A stretch of DNA of 64,000 bases from Pararhizobium sp. IMCC21322 (GCF_030758295.1 NZ_CP132335.1:3448412-3512411), one strand, 5' to 3'. Numbered from the stretch's first letter, positions 37,536 through 46,353 are shown. The notes: generated by a model not told the origin, from the sequence alone. Numbers and translations are program-made.

Positions 37536-38669
37536 ATGAACCAGCTGGAAAAAATCCTTCGCCCGACACTCGCTCATATTCACCCCTATAATTCAGGGTT
37601 GGGCCTTGATGAAGTCAAGTCGAAATATGGTGTGACGGAAATCGCGAAACTGGCATCGAACGAGAACCCAGCCGGGCCTGCCCCTCAGGTCCTGTCTGGG
37701 CTGAAACTGGCTAGCTCTGATCTGTTTCTCTATCCTGATGCAAACTCGGTAAAATTGGCCACCACTCTGGCCGACTATCTGGATGTTGCGTCCGACAATC
37801 TGATCTTTGGAAACGGATCGGAAGAACTGATTTCCATCATTTGCCGCAGTGTCGTTCAGCCCGGTGATCGTGTCATCACACTCTATCCGTCATTCCCCCT
37901 CCATGAAGACTACGCAACACTGATGGGCGCGAAAGTGGAACGAATTAGCCTCACGGATGCGCTGGAAACCGATCTGAAGGCGCTTTTGGAAGCCGTAGCC
38001 AAGCCGGCAAAAATGCTCATTTTCGCAAATCCCATGAATCCGGTCGGGACATGGCTCAATCCACAACAGCTCAAAAAGGTCATAGCAACAAAGCATCCAG
38101 ACACGTTGCTCGTGCTGGATGAGGCTTACTACGAGTATGCCATTGAAGGCGATTATGTCTCCGGACAGGCCTGCCTGATGCCGGGTGATCAAAACTGGAT
38201 CATTCTCAGGACGTTTTCCAAAGCATGGGGACTGGCTGGCCTGCGGGTCGGTTTCGGGATTTGCGGATCAAAACAACTGCGTCAGGCCCTCGACCTGACC
38301 CGTACGCCCTTCAACATCAATGCAATTGCACAAATGGCCGCAACACTGGCGCTGCAGAATGATGGCCACATGAAAAGCTGCACAGCCGAAACGATCCGGC
38401 AGCGAAACCTCATGGCGCAGGAGTTGAGCTCGCGGGGTTACAGGATCGCCCCATCATTGGGGAATTTTGTTTTCTTTGACGTCAAGCGTCCATCCATGCC
38501 GGTGGCGGAAGATCTCATGAAACGCGGAACGATCATAAAGCCATGGAAACAGGAAGGATATGACACCTTCATCCGGGTTTCCATCGGATCAGAACAGGAA
38601 AACACCAAATTCCTGACCGATCTGGATGCTATTCTGCCGCCAGATCATAAGCCGCCTGTATCCGTGTGA
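37536..38669 (+). CDS. HisC-like PLP aminotransferase
   Basis: 377-aa fold-type I aminotransferase of the histidinol-phosphate aminotransferase family. It has LASNENP at residues 39-45, YPDAN (66-70), ANPMNPVGTW (164-173), and the PLP lysine Lys229 in RTFSKAWGLAGLRVG. I placed the start at MNQLEKILRP; upstream in-frame codons overlap the operator. Its position opposite a HutC site implies a catabolic job, such as transaminating imidazolepyruvate with glutamate to give histidine, rather than histidine synthesis. Substrate specificity cannot be read from sequence. Its 3' end overlaps the convergent tetR-like gene by 41 bases. Confidence 0.9.
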   Translation: MNQLEKILRPTLAHIHPYNSGLGLDEVKSKYGVTEIAKLASNENPAGPAPQVLSGLKLASSDLFLYPDANSVKLATTLADYLDVASDNLIFGNGSEELISIICRSVVQPGDRVITLYPSFPLHEDYATLMGAKVERISLTDALETDLKALLEAVAKPAKMLIFANPMNPVGTWLNPQQLKKVIATKHPDTLLVLDEAYYEYAIEGDYVSGQACLMPGDQNWIILRTFSKAWGLAGLRVGFGICGSKQLRQALDLTRTPFNINAIAQMAATLALQNDGHMKSCTAETIRQRNLMAQELSSRGYRIAPSLGNFVFFDVKRPSMPVAEDLMKRGTIIKPWKQEGYDTFIRVSIGSEQENTKFLTDLDAILPPDHKPPVSV

Positions 38670-39189
38670 TTGTCGTTATCAGAGCGGCACGATCCGCCAT
38701 CGCATTGGCCACAATCATCGCGCCCTCAAGCGCACCGACTATTTCGAGCGGATAAGGCACCTTGTCTGCCAATCCGTGGCGCACATTCAAGGCCGACAAC
38801 CAGCGCACATTCATCTCAAAGAACCCACGGAGTCTGGCGTTTAATGTGTCCGGCAGACTGTTGGCTTCTGCGCTCAGAATTGCGCACAGACAGACAGATT
38901 TCCCCACCGAAAACGCGTTATCATAAAGGGCCAGAAACCTGGTCATTGCAGCACTTGGAACTGACATATCAATGGCATCAAGTTCAGCTTGAAACCGCAC
39001 TGAATAGCGCTCTACCAACTGATTTCCCAGATCGGATTTCTGCGGAAAATGATAGTGAACGCTCGCGCTTTTCACGCCAACATCATTCGCAAGGTCGCGA
39101 AAACTGACGCTGTGAAACCCTCTTCCCCGCATGCGAGTTTCTGCGGCGTCCAGAATTCGGTCGCGCATGGGCAAAACATCACTATTCAT
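38629..39189 (-). CDS. TetR-family repressor
   Basis: 186-aa TetR/AcrR regulator. The N-terminal helix-turn-helix (RILDAAETRMRGRGFHSVSFRDLANDVGVKSASVHYHF) is typical; the C-terminal ligand domain resembles the branch with a GKSVCLCAILSAE motif. It is divergent from the cupin-SDR-flavoenzyme operon, with a candidate operator between them. Its 3' end overlaps the convergent aminotransferase gene. Confidence 0.92.
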   Translation of the reverse strand: MNSDVLPMRDRILDAAETRMRGRGFHSVSFRDLANDVGVKSASVHYHFPQKSDLGNQLVERYSVRFQAELDAIDMSVPSAAMTRFLALYDNAFSVGKSVCLCAILSAEANSLPDTLNARLRGFFEMNVRWLSALNVRHGLADKVPYPLEIVGALEGAMIVANAMADRAALITTITRIQAAYDLAAE

Positions 39190-39205
39190 ATCAATTCCAA
39201 TTTAC

Positions 39206-39223
39206 CTATCTACTGATAGATAG
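39206..39223. promoter_or_regulatory. Candidate TetR operator
   Basis: Inverted repeat CTATCTA-ctga-TAGATAG in the 123-base gap between the tetR-like gene and the cupin gene. It adjoins a TTGACA element at 39227-39232 with TATCCG 18 bases further (39251-39256), a plausible promoter for the cupin operon. Repressor bound here would block it. Confidence 0.66.
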
Positions 39224-39312
39224 AGGTTGACAGGCACACCAGTCAAGTCGTATCCGATCAAACGCCTGTGATTAGGCAGAGAACTTCATAGCCAACACCA
39301 CGTGGAGAGAAA

Positions 39313-40008
39313 ATGGACAAGAATTCAGATTTCAAAATCCGCGCTGTCGTTCATGCAGCAAATGAACCCTGGGTTCCCTCTCCAATGCCCGGCGTAGACC
39401 GGCGCATGCTCGACCGCATTGGCGATGAAGTGGCGCGGGCAACCTCAATCGTCCGCTATGCACCCGGCAGTGCATTTTCAGCCCACACACATACGGGCGG
39501 CGAAGAATATCTGGTTCTATCCGGCGTGTTTCAGGACGAGCATGGCGACTTTCCAGTTGGCAGTTATGTCCGCAACCCGCCCCAATCATCACACACGCCA
39601 AGTGCTGCGGAAGGCGCAACCATACTGGTGAAACTGTGGCAGTTTGATCTTGATGACCGAACCGCAGTAACACACCACACGGCGGATATGAGCCCTGAAC
39701 CGGTATCAGGGCGGCCCGGTGTCAGCATCATTCCCCTGCACAAGGATGTCCGTGAAGCTGTTCGAATTGAAGTATGGGCCCCTGGCGCTGAAATCCAGAT
39801 CCAGGCTCACACAGGGCTTGAAGTCTTTGTTCTGGAAGGCAGTTTCACCGAAGCAAATGAGTTGTTTGAAGTCGACTCATGGTTGCGGCTGCCGGCAGGT
39901 GAAGATTTTGCAGCTACAGCCGGGCCTGTCGGAACACGTGTCTGGATCAAATCCGACCACTTGGCCGGGCCCATAACCACTCCGATAGCTTCAAAGGAAA
40001 AAATCTGA
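39313..40008 (+). CDS. ChrR-like double-cupin protein
   Basis: 231-aa protein with two cupin modules. The first strongly resembles the metal-binding C-terminal domain of the anti-sigma factor ChrR, with HTHTGGEEYLVLSGVFQDEHGDF and later RNPPQSSHTP; His, His, Glu and His are the likely ligands. The second (QAHTGLEVFVLEGSFTEANELF) is a more divergent copy. There is no anti-sigma domain. GGAGAG precedes the ATG. It is the first gene of an operon with an SDR and a flavin amine oxidase-like gene. A redox, singlet oxygen or small-molecule-binding role is possible, but not shown. Confidence 0.85.
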   Translation: MDKNSDFKIRAVVHAANEPWVPSPMPGVDRRMLDRIGDEVARATSIVRYAPGSAFSAHTHTGGEEYLVLSGVFQDEHGDFPVGSYVRNPPQSSHTPSAAEGATILVKLWQFDLDDRTAVTHHTADMSPEPVSGRPGVSIIPLHKDVREAVRIEVWAPGAEIQIQAHTGLEVFVLEGSFTEANELFEVDSWLRLPAGEDFAATAGPVGTRVWIKSDHLAGPITTPIASKEKI

Positions 40009-40009
40009 C

Positions 40010-40693
40010 ATGGCGAGCAATGGTAAACTCGTACTGGTTGCTGGTGCTGGCAGCGGATTGGGAGACGCCTTGCTCCAGCGTTTTGCAGCCGGTGGCTATC
40101 ACGCGGTGGGTCTGGCTCGCACAGAACGCATTGCACCTTCGGGGCATGTGATACAGAGCGTGGACCTGGCAGATCCCGAAGCTGTGCAGGCCATAGTCTC
40201 CCGATTGATTGCAGAGCATGGCGCACCGGCGACCGTCATTCACAACACGGCACATCTTGTGCGTGGGCCATTTCAGGAAACCGCACCAGACAGTTTCAAA
40301 GCGACCTGGAGCAATATGGTCCTCTCCGCAGTCGCACAGGCTCAGGCCGTTCTGCCAGCCATGCAGAAAGATGGCGGCGCTTTCCTTGTATCTGGCGCGA
40401 CAGCCAGTCTGCGCGGCGGTTCGGGCTTCTCTGCTTTTGCTTCCGCCAAGTTTGCACTGCGCGGACTGACCCAGTCTTTGGCGCGCGAGTATCAGGCGGA
40501 TGGCATACACATTGCCCACATCATTCTGGATGGCATCATAGACAGCGCCAGAAGTCGGGACCTGCACGATCTCGACCCTGCAAGAATGATGAAACCGGAT
40601 CAATTGGCCGAAGCCTACTGGACCTTGGCACATCAACCAAAATCCGCTTGGACTCATGAACTGGATTTGCGCCCCATGAGTGAAAATTTCTGA
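40010..40693 (+). CDS. SDR-family oxidoreductase
   Basis: 227-aa SDR with a modified dinucleotide motif VAGAGSGLGDALLQRF and a short C-terminal region. Where typical SDRs have YxxxK it reads FSAFASAKFALRG: the Lys is present, but the Tyr position is Phe (FASAK). The catalytic tyrosine therefore appears lost, as in some atypical SDRs of the ChrR-regulated gene sets. It begins one base after the cupin stop, and its TGA overlaps the next ATG. Confidence 0.84.
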   Translation: MASNGKLVLVAGAGSGLGDALLQRFAAGGYHAVGLARTERIAPSGHVIQSVDLADPEAVQAIVSRLIAEHGAPATVIHNTAHLVRGPFQETAPDSFKATWSNMVLSAVAQAQAVLPAMQKDGGAFLVSGATASLRGGSGFSAFASAKFALRGLTQSLAREYQADGIHIAHIILDGIIDSARSRDLHDLDPARMMKPDQLAEAYWTLAHQPKSAWTHELDLRPMSENF

Positions 40694-41739
40694 TGCAGAC
40701 GAAAACACTGATTATCGGCGGTGGCCTTTCCGGCCTCGCTCTGGCGGATCGCCTTCACCGTGAAAATTCGGATTTTCGGCTGGTTGAAGCCTCAGACAGA
40801 TTCGGTGGACGCATCAAATCCGCAATGATTGAAGGCGCCGCCTTTGATCTTGGCCCGGCGTGGTTCTGGCCCGGACAGCCACGCCTTCAATCTTTGATCG
40901 ACAGGTTTGAGCTGAAGGTCTTTGAGCAACACGCTGAAGGCGAAAGCGTTGTCGAAACGGCAGACGGCAGAGTTCTGCGCGGCAAAGGTTACGCATCCAT
41001 GCAGGGATCGCTGCGTCTGGCAGGCGGCCTTGGTTCGCTCATCACCGCACTTGTCAACGAACTCCCGGAAGATAAATGCCATCTGTCGGCACCTGTGACA
41101 GCCCTTACACACGCGAATGGCAAAGTGCGTGCCGACACGGGCATTGGTTCCATTTCCGCAGAGCATGTCGTGATCACGGCACCACCCCGGGTCGCAGAAG
41201 CGAGCATGATGTTCAGCCCTGCCCTTCCTGCAGGCGCCAAGAAGGCCCTACGGACCATTCCCACATGGATGGCCGGTCACGCCAAAATTCTTGCAATCTA
41301 TGACACGCCGTTCTGGAGGCAAAACGGCCTCTCGGGCGATGCCATGAGCCAGCGCGGACCTCTTGTGGAAATCCACGACGCCTCAGCCACAGAAAACGGC
41401 GGATTTGCTTTATTCGGCTTTGTCGGGGTCCCGGCGGATAACCGCAGCAAGCTGGGCCAGTCACTGAAGCAGATGGCCGTGGCTCAACTGATTCGTCTGT
41501 TCAGCCCGGAGGCAGAACATCCATCTCAACTGATTTTGGAAGATTGGGCACAGAACAGCCTGATTTCCACGTCAGCAGATCATACAAATCTTGGTGCCCA
41601 TCCGGTCTATGGCCGACCACCAGCCCTCACCGGCCTCTGGCAAGGAACGCTGTCCTTTGCCTCCACAGAAATGGCGGAAGGCTTTGGTGGATTTATGGAA
41701 GGAGCATTGGAAGCAGGCGAGAATTTGTCCCTACCCTGA
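40693..41739 (+). CDS. Flavin amine oxidase-like protein
   Basis: 348-aa FAD-binding protein of the amine oxidase/protoporphyrinogen oxidase superfamily. The N-terminal FAD motif is IIGGGLSGLALADRL (residues 6-20), followed by a GGR motif (RFGGRIKS). The C-terminal end ...YGRPPALTGLWQGTLSFASTEMAEGFGGFMEGALEAGE matches the family's FAD-contacting region. It is shorter than most amine oxidases (about 450 aa). It is the last gene of the TetR-linked operon; an SDR next to a flavoprotein of this type is also seen near RpoE-ChrR genes. Substrate unknown. Confidence 0.88.
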   Translation: MQTKTLIIGGGLSGLALADRLHRENSDFRLVEASDRFGGRIKSAMIEGAAFDLGPAWFWPGQPRLQSLIDRFELKVFEQHAEGESVVETADGRVLRGKGYASMQGSLRLAGGLGSLITALVNELPEDKCHLSAPVTALTHANGKVRADTGIGSISAEHVVITAPPRVAEASMMFSPALPAGAKKALRTIPTWMAGHAKILAIYDTPFWRQNGLSGDAMSQRGPLVEIHDASATENGGFALFGFVGVPADNRSKLGQSLKQMAVAQLIRLFSPEAEHPSQLILEDWAQNSLISTSADHTNLGAHPVYGRPPALTGLWQGTLSFASTEMAEGFGGFMEGALEAGENLSLP

Positions 41740-41758
41740 TCCTGATCCTGATCCTCAT
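41735..41758. repeat. Tandem hexamer CCTGAT x4
   Basis: Three perfect copies of CCTGAT and a fourth, CCTCAT, in tandem. The first copy contains the TGA stop of the amine oxidase-like gene, so the repeat sits exactly at the junction between that gene and the beta-lactamase-family remnant. Confidence 0.85.
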
Positions 41759-42048
41759 CAAAGTCCGCTTCCTGCAGAAAATTGTGGCACCTGTTGTCTC
41801 AATACATCGCTCACCGCATCATAAAATGCATCCTGCAACCACCACAGATAGCCATATTCGCCATTGCCTTTCGATGGAGCGGTAGCGTCTGCCATCCATC
41901 CTGAAGGCAGAACTGGCGTTCCATCCGCCAGTCGCCCATCATTCAGTGCAAACAGCCCGATGCGTCCATAATAACGTCCCGTTTGGTCACAGCAGGCGCA
42001 TCCACCGTCTTGATCCGAACCTCGCAAGCCCAGCCTTGAATCCATCAA
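41758..42048 (-). pseudogene. Beta-lactamase-family serine hydrolase remnant
   Basis: The minus-strand frame contains a stretch typical of class C beta-lactamase/serine hydrolase proteins near the C-terminal third: GRYYGRIGLFALNDGRLADGTPVLP, GWMADATAPSK and GYGYLWWLQD-like GEYGYLWWLQD. The catalytic SxxK and YxN regions are absent, and the sequence becomes random after LQDAFYD. It is a decayed fragment of about 50 recognisable residues. The rest of the 535-base space between the amine oxidase-like gene and the next gene holds nothing else I recognise apart from the AT-rich inverted repeat at its end. Confidence 0.72.
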
Positions 42049-42233
42049 AGTCAGTCATCGCAGCGCAACAGCGCAGGCAAAGATGGCAATACTCTCACTA
42101 TTCCACCCAAATAACCGACACAGAGGTTCCGTCAGAGCAAGTGCACGTCCATAATCCACTCTCCCTGTTGCGCTTTTAGTCGCGAGTCGAGCAACAAAGT
42201 GACTTCACGCTGACACGTTCAAACAGGGATAAA

Positions 42234-42266
42234 AAATATTATTTTATCTATAGACAAATAATATTT
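42234..42266. promoter_or_regulatory. AT-rich 11-bp inverted repeat
   Basis: AAATATTATTT and its exact reverse complement AAATAATATTT, separated by 11 bases that hold a second palindrome, TCTATAGA. It lies eight bases before the start of the first gene of the RimK-type cluster. The spacing of about two helical turns suggests a dimeric repressor site, or possibly a structured leader. Confidence 0.7.
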
Positions 42267-42274
42267 ACCCTAAT

Positions 42275-42565
42275 ATGGTACGCCTTATGAAATACGAAGA
42301 TGAATGGATATCAAAAACGGCTGATCGACTCTGCGCTCTCTACGACGAGGCGTTCGGTGGCAAAGTTTCTGGGAGATACAGAATCCCGGCAAAACTTCTG
42401 CGGGAATTGGCTGGAAAGCGGCGTCTTTATGAAGACGACATACTGATAATCAGCCGCGCGATGGTTGAACGCAGTTTCATACTCATCGATATGGATAGTT
42501 TTTTTGTCGTCATGAGCGCCAACACATTCGTGAACTATCGCCGCGCAAATGAGGATTTACTTTGA
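42275..42565 (+). CDS. Small protein at the head of the RimK cluster
   Basis: 96-aa protein, probably cytoplasmic. It is helical and charged at the start (KYEDEWISKTADRLCALYDEAFGGK) with strands later (DILIISRAMVERSFILIDMDSFFVVMSANTFVNYRR). I do not recognise a named family, but small proteins of this kind sometimes precede the protease/RimK pair in alphaproteobacteria. The start is uncertain: an ATG four codons downstream is also possible, and neither has a clear ribosome-binding site. It overlaps the protease gene by four bases (TTGA). Confidence 0.66.
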   Translation: MVRLMKYEDEWISKTADRLCALYDEAFGGKVSGRYRIPAKLLRELAGKRRLYEDDILIISRAMVERSFILIDMDSFFVVMSANTFVNYRRANEDLL

Positions 42566-43056
42566 CCAAAACTGGGACGCGGCAGGATCCGGATCCATCT
42601 GGAAAAACTGTCGGATGGCGCGAACTCGTTGGTCTGCCCGATTTGAACATCGAACGGCTGCGCGCAAAAATAGATAGTGGCGCCAGAACCTCTGCTATCC
42701 ATGCTGAAAACCAGGAACGGTTTGATCGTGACGGCGTAAACTGGGTCCGCTTCAAATTGCCATCTCCAGATGGAAAGCACGTCCAGATACTTGAGGCACC
42801 TGTTTTTGATGAGCGGGAAATCAAGAACACCGGCGGCATGCCTGAATTGCGAATAATCATTCGAACAAACCTGTTGATTGGCACTCATCGCACGCGCATC
42901 GATGTGTCACTTGCGGACCGTAAAAACATGGGGTTTGATCTGATCCTCGGTCGTACGGCAATACGGCAACTGCGCCTGCTGATCCACCCGGGTCGGTCAT
43001 TCCTCCTGGGCCCGCCAGTACCCAAATCAATAAAGAAATTCGCTGCAATCCAGTAG
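42562..43056 (+). CDS. Retropepsin-like ATP-dependent zinc protease family protein (RimB-like)
   Basis: 164-aa protein of the family annotated as putative ATP-dependent zinc protease. It shows a retropepsin-like AKIDSGARTSAIHA (the DTGA-type motif; Asp and Gly kept), and later FDLILGRTAI as a second strand. A homologue called RimB in pseudomonads acts with RimK. The start is TTG, overlapping the preceding TGA, with GAGGA upstream. It lies 54 bases before the rimK-like gene. Confidence 0.87.
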   Translation: MTKTGTRQDPDPSGKTVGWRELVGLPDLNIERLRAKIDSGARTSAIHAENQERFDRDGVNWVRFKLPSPDGKHVQILEAPVFDEREIKNTGGMPELRIIIRTNLLIGTHRTRIDVSLADRKNMGFDLILGRTAIRQLRLLIHPGRSFLLGPPVPKSIKKFAAIQ

Positions 43057-43110
43057 CAATTGGATGGCTTTAAGCCTGCCAATTTCAAGACTTCAACAAA
43101 GGAGAAGACT

Positions 43111-44016
43111 ATGAAAATTGTGATGATGGCTAGAAACCCAAATCTCTATTCGCACAAACGATTGAAGGAAGCCGCTGAAACCCGTGGCCACACCCTCGAT
43201 ATCATCAACACGCTCCGATGCACCATGAACATCGCATCGCGCCGTCCTGACATCTACTATGAAGGACAAAAGCTCAGTGGCTACGATGCCGTTATTCCCC
43301 GCATCGGTGCTTCCGTGACATTCTACGGGCTTGCTGTCTTGCGTCAGTTCGAAATGGCCGGCGTGTACCCACTAAACGAGTCAGTCGCTATTGGACGCTC
43401 GCGTGACAAACTGCGCTCAACACAAATCCTGGCGCGTGAGGGTATCGGTCTTCCTGTTACGACCTTTGCACATGATCCGAAGCAAACCGAAGAAGTTCTG
43501 AAAATGGCTGGCGGCGCGCCTCTCGTCATCAAGCTGCTTGAAGGAACCCAGGGCCTTGGTGTTGTTTTGGCAGATACAGACCGCTCCGCGAAGTCGGTGA
43601 TTGAGGCTTTCCGCAGCGCCAATGTGAACATTCTGGTTCAGGAGTTCATCAAGGAAGCCGGCGGAACAGATATTCGCGCCCTTGTGGTTGGTGGCAAAGT
43701 TGTCGCCGCAATGCAGCGCACAGGTGGAGAAGGAGAATTCCGATCAAACCTGCACCGTGGTGGCAGCGCAAAACAGATTAAGCTCTCTCCGGAAGAGCGA
43801 TCTACCGCAATTCGTTCTGCAAAAGCCATGGGGCTCAATGTATGTGGCGTGGATATGCTTCGTGCAAACCATGGTCCGGTGGTTATGGAAGTAAACTCAT
43901 CGCCAGGCCTGGAAGGTGTCGAAAATGCTACCGGCATCGACATTGCGGGTAAAATCATAGAGCTCCTGGAAAAACAGGCAAAGCCTGGAAAAACAAAAAC
44001 CAAAGGTGAAGGTTGA
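43111..44016 (+). CDS. rimK: RimK-type ATP-grasp glutamate ligase
   Basis: 301-aa RimK/LysX-like ATP-grasp enzyme that adds glutamate to a substrate C-terminus; in E. coli RimK modifies ribosomal protein S6. The ATP-grasp core is visible: [40 protein letters not shown], and [25 protein letters not shown] precedes the ATG. It is followed by an AstE-like gene whose ATG overlaps its stop by one base. The true acceptor in this organism is not shown. Confidence 0.92.
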   Translation: MKIVMMARNPNLYSHKRLKEAAETRGHTLDIINTLRCTMNIASRRPDIYYEGQKLSGYDAVIPRIGASVTFYGLAVLRQFEMAGVYPLNESVAIGRSRDKLRSTQILAREGIGLPVTTFAHDPKQTEEVLKMAGGAPLVIKLLEGTQGLGVVLADTDRSAKSVIEAFRSANVNILVQEFIKEAGGTDIRALVVGGKVVAAMQRTGGEGEFRSNLHRGGSAKQIKLSPEERSTAIRSAKAMGLNVCGVDMLRANHGPVVMEVNSSPGLEGVENATGIDIAGKIIELLEKQAKPGKTKTKGEG

Positions 44017-45062
44017 TGCCAGGTCGCGCGCCATTCGAAATTGGAAATTCCAAAATACCGGCTGGTGCGCGACAGACTGTTGATCTGCCTGTCAGTGTTC
44101 TATCCGATCACACACCGGTAACAATGTCCGTTCATGTTGTGCATGGAAGCCGACCCGGCCCCACACTGTTTGTGAGCGCTGCGGTGCATGGCGATGAAGT
44201 CATGGGCGTTGAGGTGGCCAGACGATTGTTGCGGCTCCCGCAGCTGGATAGAATTCGCGGCACACTGCTGGTCGTCCCGATTGTAAATGCCTTCGGATTC
44301 CTGAACCATTCGCGTTACCTGCCCGACCGTCGTGACCTGAACCGGTGCTTTCCAGGAAGCGAAAAAGGCTCACTTGCAAGCCGCCTCGCCCATCTGTTCA
44401 TGCATGAAATTGTGAAACGCTCAGATGTCGGAATCGATTTGCATTCAGCTGCGATTCACCGCACCAACATGCCGCAAATACGTGTGTCCCCCTCCGCAAA
44501 AAATACAATGGAGCTGGCCGAAACCTTTGGCGCACCAGTGATCGTCACCTCTAGCCTGCGGGAAGGTTCCTTGCGCCAGAGTGCATCTGAAAGTGGCGTG
44601 GATGTCCTGCTTTATGAAGCGGGCGAAGGGCTGCGTTTCGATGAACTTTCTGCTCGGGTCGGCGTATCGGGTATTCTTCGTGTCATGCATGTACTTGGCA
44701 TGGTTGGAGCCAAAGGTGTCCCCAAAGCATCTGGCACCCCTATTAAAGTCTCTTCAAGTTCGTGGGTTCGCGCACCAATTGGCGGTCTTCTGAGAGCATT
44801 CATACCGACCGGAGAGACAGTCGAAGTCGGTGATGTGCTTGGCGTTGTCGCTGATCCCTTTGGTGAAACAGAAACTGAAATTCAATCCCTTGTCAGTGGC
44901 ATTGTGATTGGCCGCGCCAACCTGCCAATTGTGAATGAGGGAGATGCGCTGTTTCACATTGCGCGACCCGCAACAGTAAGCACAGACTCAGAGACGGCTG
45001 CCGCACATATCGATGCCGAACTCAATACGGATCCACTCTATGACGAGGATGAAATCATCTAG
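44016..45062 (+). CDS. Succinylglutamate desuccinylase/aspartoacylase-family hydrolase
   Basis: 348-aa zinc carboxypeptidase-like protein (AstE/AspA family). Zinc ligands are His58 and Glu61 (AAVHGDE) and His143 (GIDLHSAA), with the RDLNRCFPG motif at 106-114. The C-terminal 90 residues form a beta-rich domain resembling a biotinyl/lipoyl or hammerhead-like fold (VRAPIGGLLRAFIPTGETVEVGDVLGVV). Members beside RimK-type ligases may remove acyl or glutamyl groups. It starts at the ATG that overlaps the rimK stop. Confidence 0.88.
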   Translation: MPGRAPFEIGNSKIPAGARQTVDLPVSVLSDHTPVTMSVHVVHGSRPGPTLFVSAAVHGDEVMGVEVARRLLRLPQLDRIRGTLLVVPIVNAFGFLNHSRYLPDRRDLNRCFPGSEKGSLASRLAHLFMHEIVKRSDVGIDLHSAAIHRTNMPQIRVSPSAKNTMELAETFGAPVIVTSSLREGSLRQSASESGVDVLLYEAGEGLRFDELSARVGVSGILRVMHVLGMVGAKGVPKASGTPIKVSSSSWVRAPIGGLLRAFIPTGETVEVGDVLGVVADPFGETETEIQSLVSGIVIGRANLPIVNEGDALFHIARPATVSTDSETAAAHIDAELNTDPLYDEDEII

Positions 45063-45308
45063 GTTTTCAAACTGCCGGGGACTGAGTAACACGACAGCAA
45101 AACGGTCTGCGTCTCATAAGATCTGACCATTCATGATGCGGCTGGCGGTGCGCTGTTTGCCATTGGTGTCGAGGCGACCAGCCTGAGGTCTGATGGCGAA
45201 ATCAGCAATGTCCCTCATAAGCGCCCAGCATTCATCCTGGCTCAGCGGGCAAGTGCGGGCGCTAGAGGATTTGAAACCAAAAAATTGCAGCAGTGATTGG
45301 AGACGTGA

Positions 45309-46316
45309 ATGAACACCCCAATTCAAGACACGACCGGGCCTGATGAGGATGATGGCCTTCTGTTTGCCTGCTGTTTGGGCGGTGACGGCACAGCACATCT
45401 CATTGGCTGGAAAGAAATTGACAGCTGGAAAGATGGTGACCCGACAATCTGGATGCATCTCGATCGAAATTCAGAGCGCGTACAAAACTGGCTGAATCAC
45501 GAAAGCGGGCTTACGCCCCCAACCACTGACGCGCTGCTGGCGGAGGAAACCCGGCCACGCGTTTTCCATGGCAAGCGGGGCTTTATAACCATCTTGCGCG
45601 GGGTAAATACAAATCCGAATGCGGATGCCGAAGACATGGTAGCCATGCGGATGTGGTCAGATGGAAACCGCGTGATCACCATCCGCCAGGAGCGACTGAT
45701 GACGCCCCGCGATGTGTTGTCTGAATTGCTTGAATTTGGGACCGGTCCCAAATCTGCAGGAGAGCTGTATGAACGGCTTATTCATCGCATAACGGAGCGT
45801 ATGGCAGATGCGATCGAATCCTTTCAGGGAAAGCTGGATGAGATCGAGGACAATCTGGACTTCTCCCATGCCAATGTGCAGCGAAATCGACTGTCAGAAT
45901 TGCGGCGCAAGACCGCAATATTAAGGCGCTATATTTCACCGCAAAAAGAGGCTTTGAGCACGCTTCTCGTTGAACCTCCGAGTTGGTTTTTGGAAGAAAG
46001 CCGAATGCGGCTCCGGGAAACGATTGATCGCCTGTTTCGCTACCTTGAAGAAATCGAAGCGGCCCGTGAAAGAGCGTCGGTGATAAGAGACGACATTGCC
46101 AATCAGATCGCAGAAGCCAGCAATAAAACGCTTTACGTTCTGGCGATAATTTCGGCGATTTTTCTGCCTCTTGCGTTCCTGACCGGGCTTCTGGGCATCA
46201 ATATTGGCGGAATGCCGGGGGTCGAAAACGACAGTGCCTTCTGGATATTCTGCGGCGCTATGGTGATCCTTCTCGCAATTGAGTTGGTTATTTTCAAACG
46301 CCTGAAATGGCTTTGA
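45309..46316 (+). CDS. zntB: CorA-type metal transporter, ZntB-like
   Basis: 335-aa CorA-superfamily transporter with a large acidic N-terminal cytoplasmic domain, a long helical stalk (residues about 155-275), and two C-terminal membrane helices. The pore motif is GINIGGMPG, the ZntB-type signature, in place of CorA's GMN. ZntB proteins move zinc. The acidic N-terminus (PDEDDGLLFA) is typical. It lies about 250 bases after the AstE-like gene, in a gap where I see only possible weak coding traces. Confidence 0.9.
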   Translation: MNTPIQDTTGPDEDDGLLFACCLGGDGTAHLIGWKEIDSWKDGDPTIWMHLDRNSERVQNWLNHESGLTPPTTDALLAEETRPRVFHGKRGFITILRGVNTNPNADAEDMVAMRMWSDGNRVITIRQERLMTPRDVLSELLEFGTGPKSAGELYERLIHRITERMADAIESFQGKLDEIEDNLDFSHANVQRNRLSELRRKTAILRRYISPQKEALSTLLVEPPSWFLEESRMRLRETIDRLFRYLEEIEAARERASVIRDDIANQIAEASNKTLYVLAIISAIFLPLAFLTGLLGINIGGMPGVENDSAFWIFCGAMVILLAIELVIFKRLKWL

Positions 46317-46353
46317 GCCGTACAGTACCGACGACTAAGATTGGAAACCTGCC

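Noticed and set aside
45114-45458. Minus-strand frame ending in SQDECWALMRDIADFAIRP
   Set aside because: The C-terminal part looks somewhat protein-like, but the N-terminal half overlaps the ZntB start, no start signal is seen, and I recognise no family. It may be a decayed fragment in the 250-base gap.
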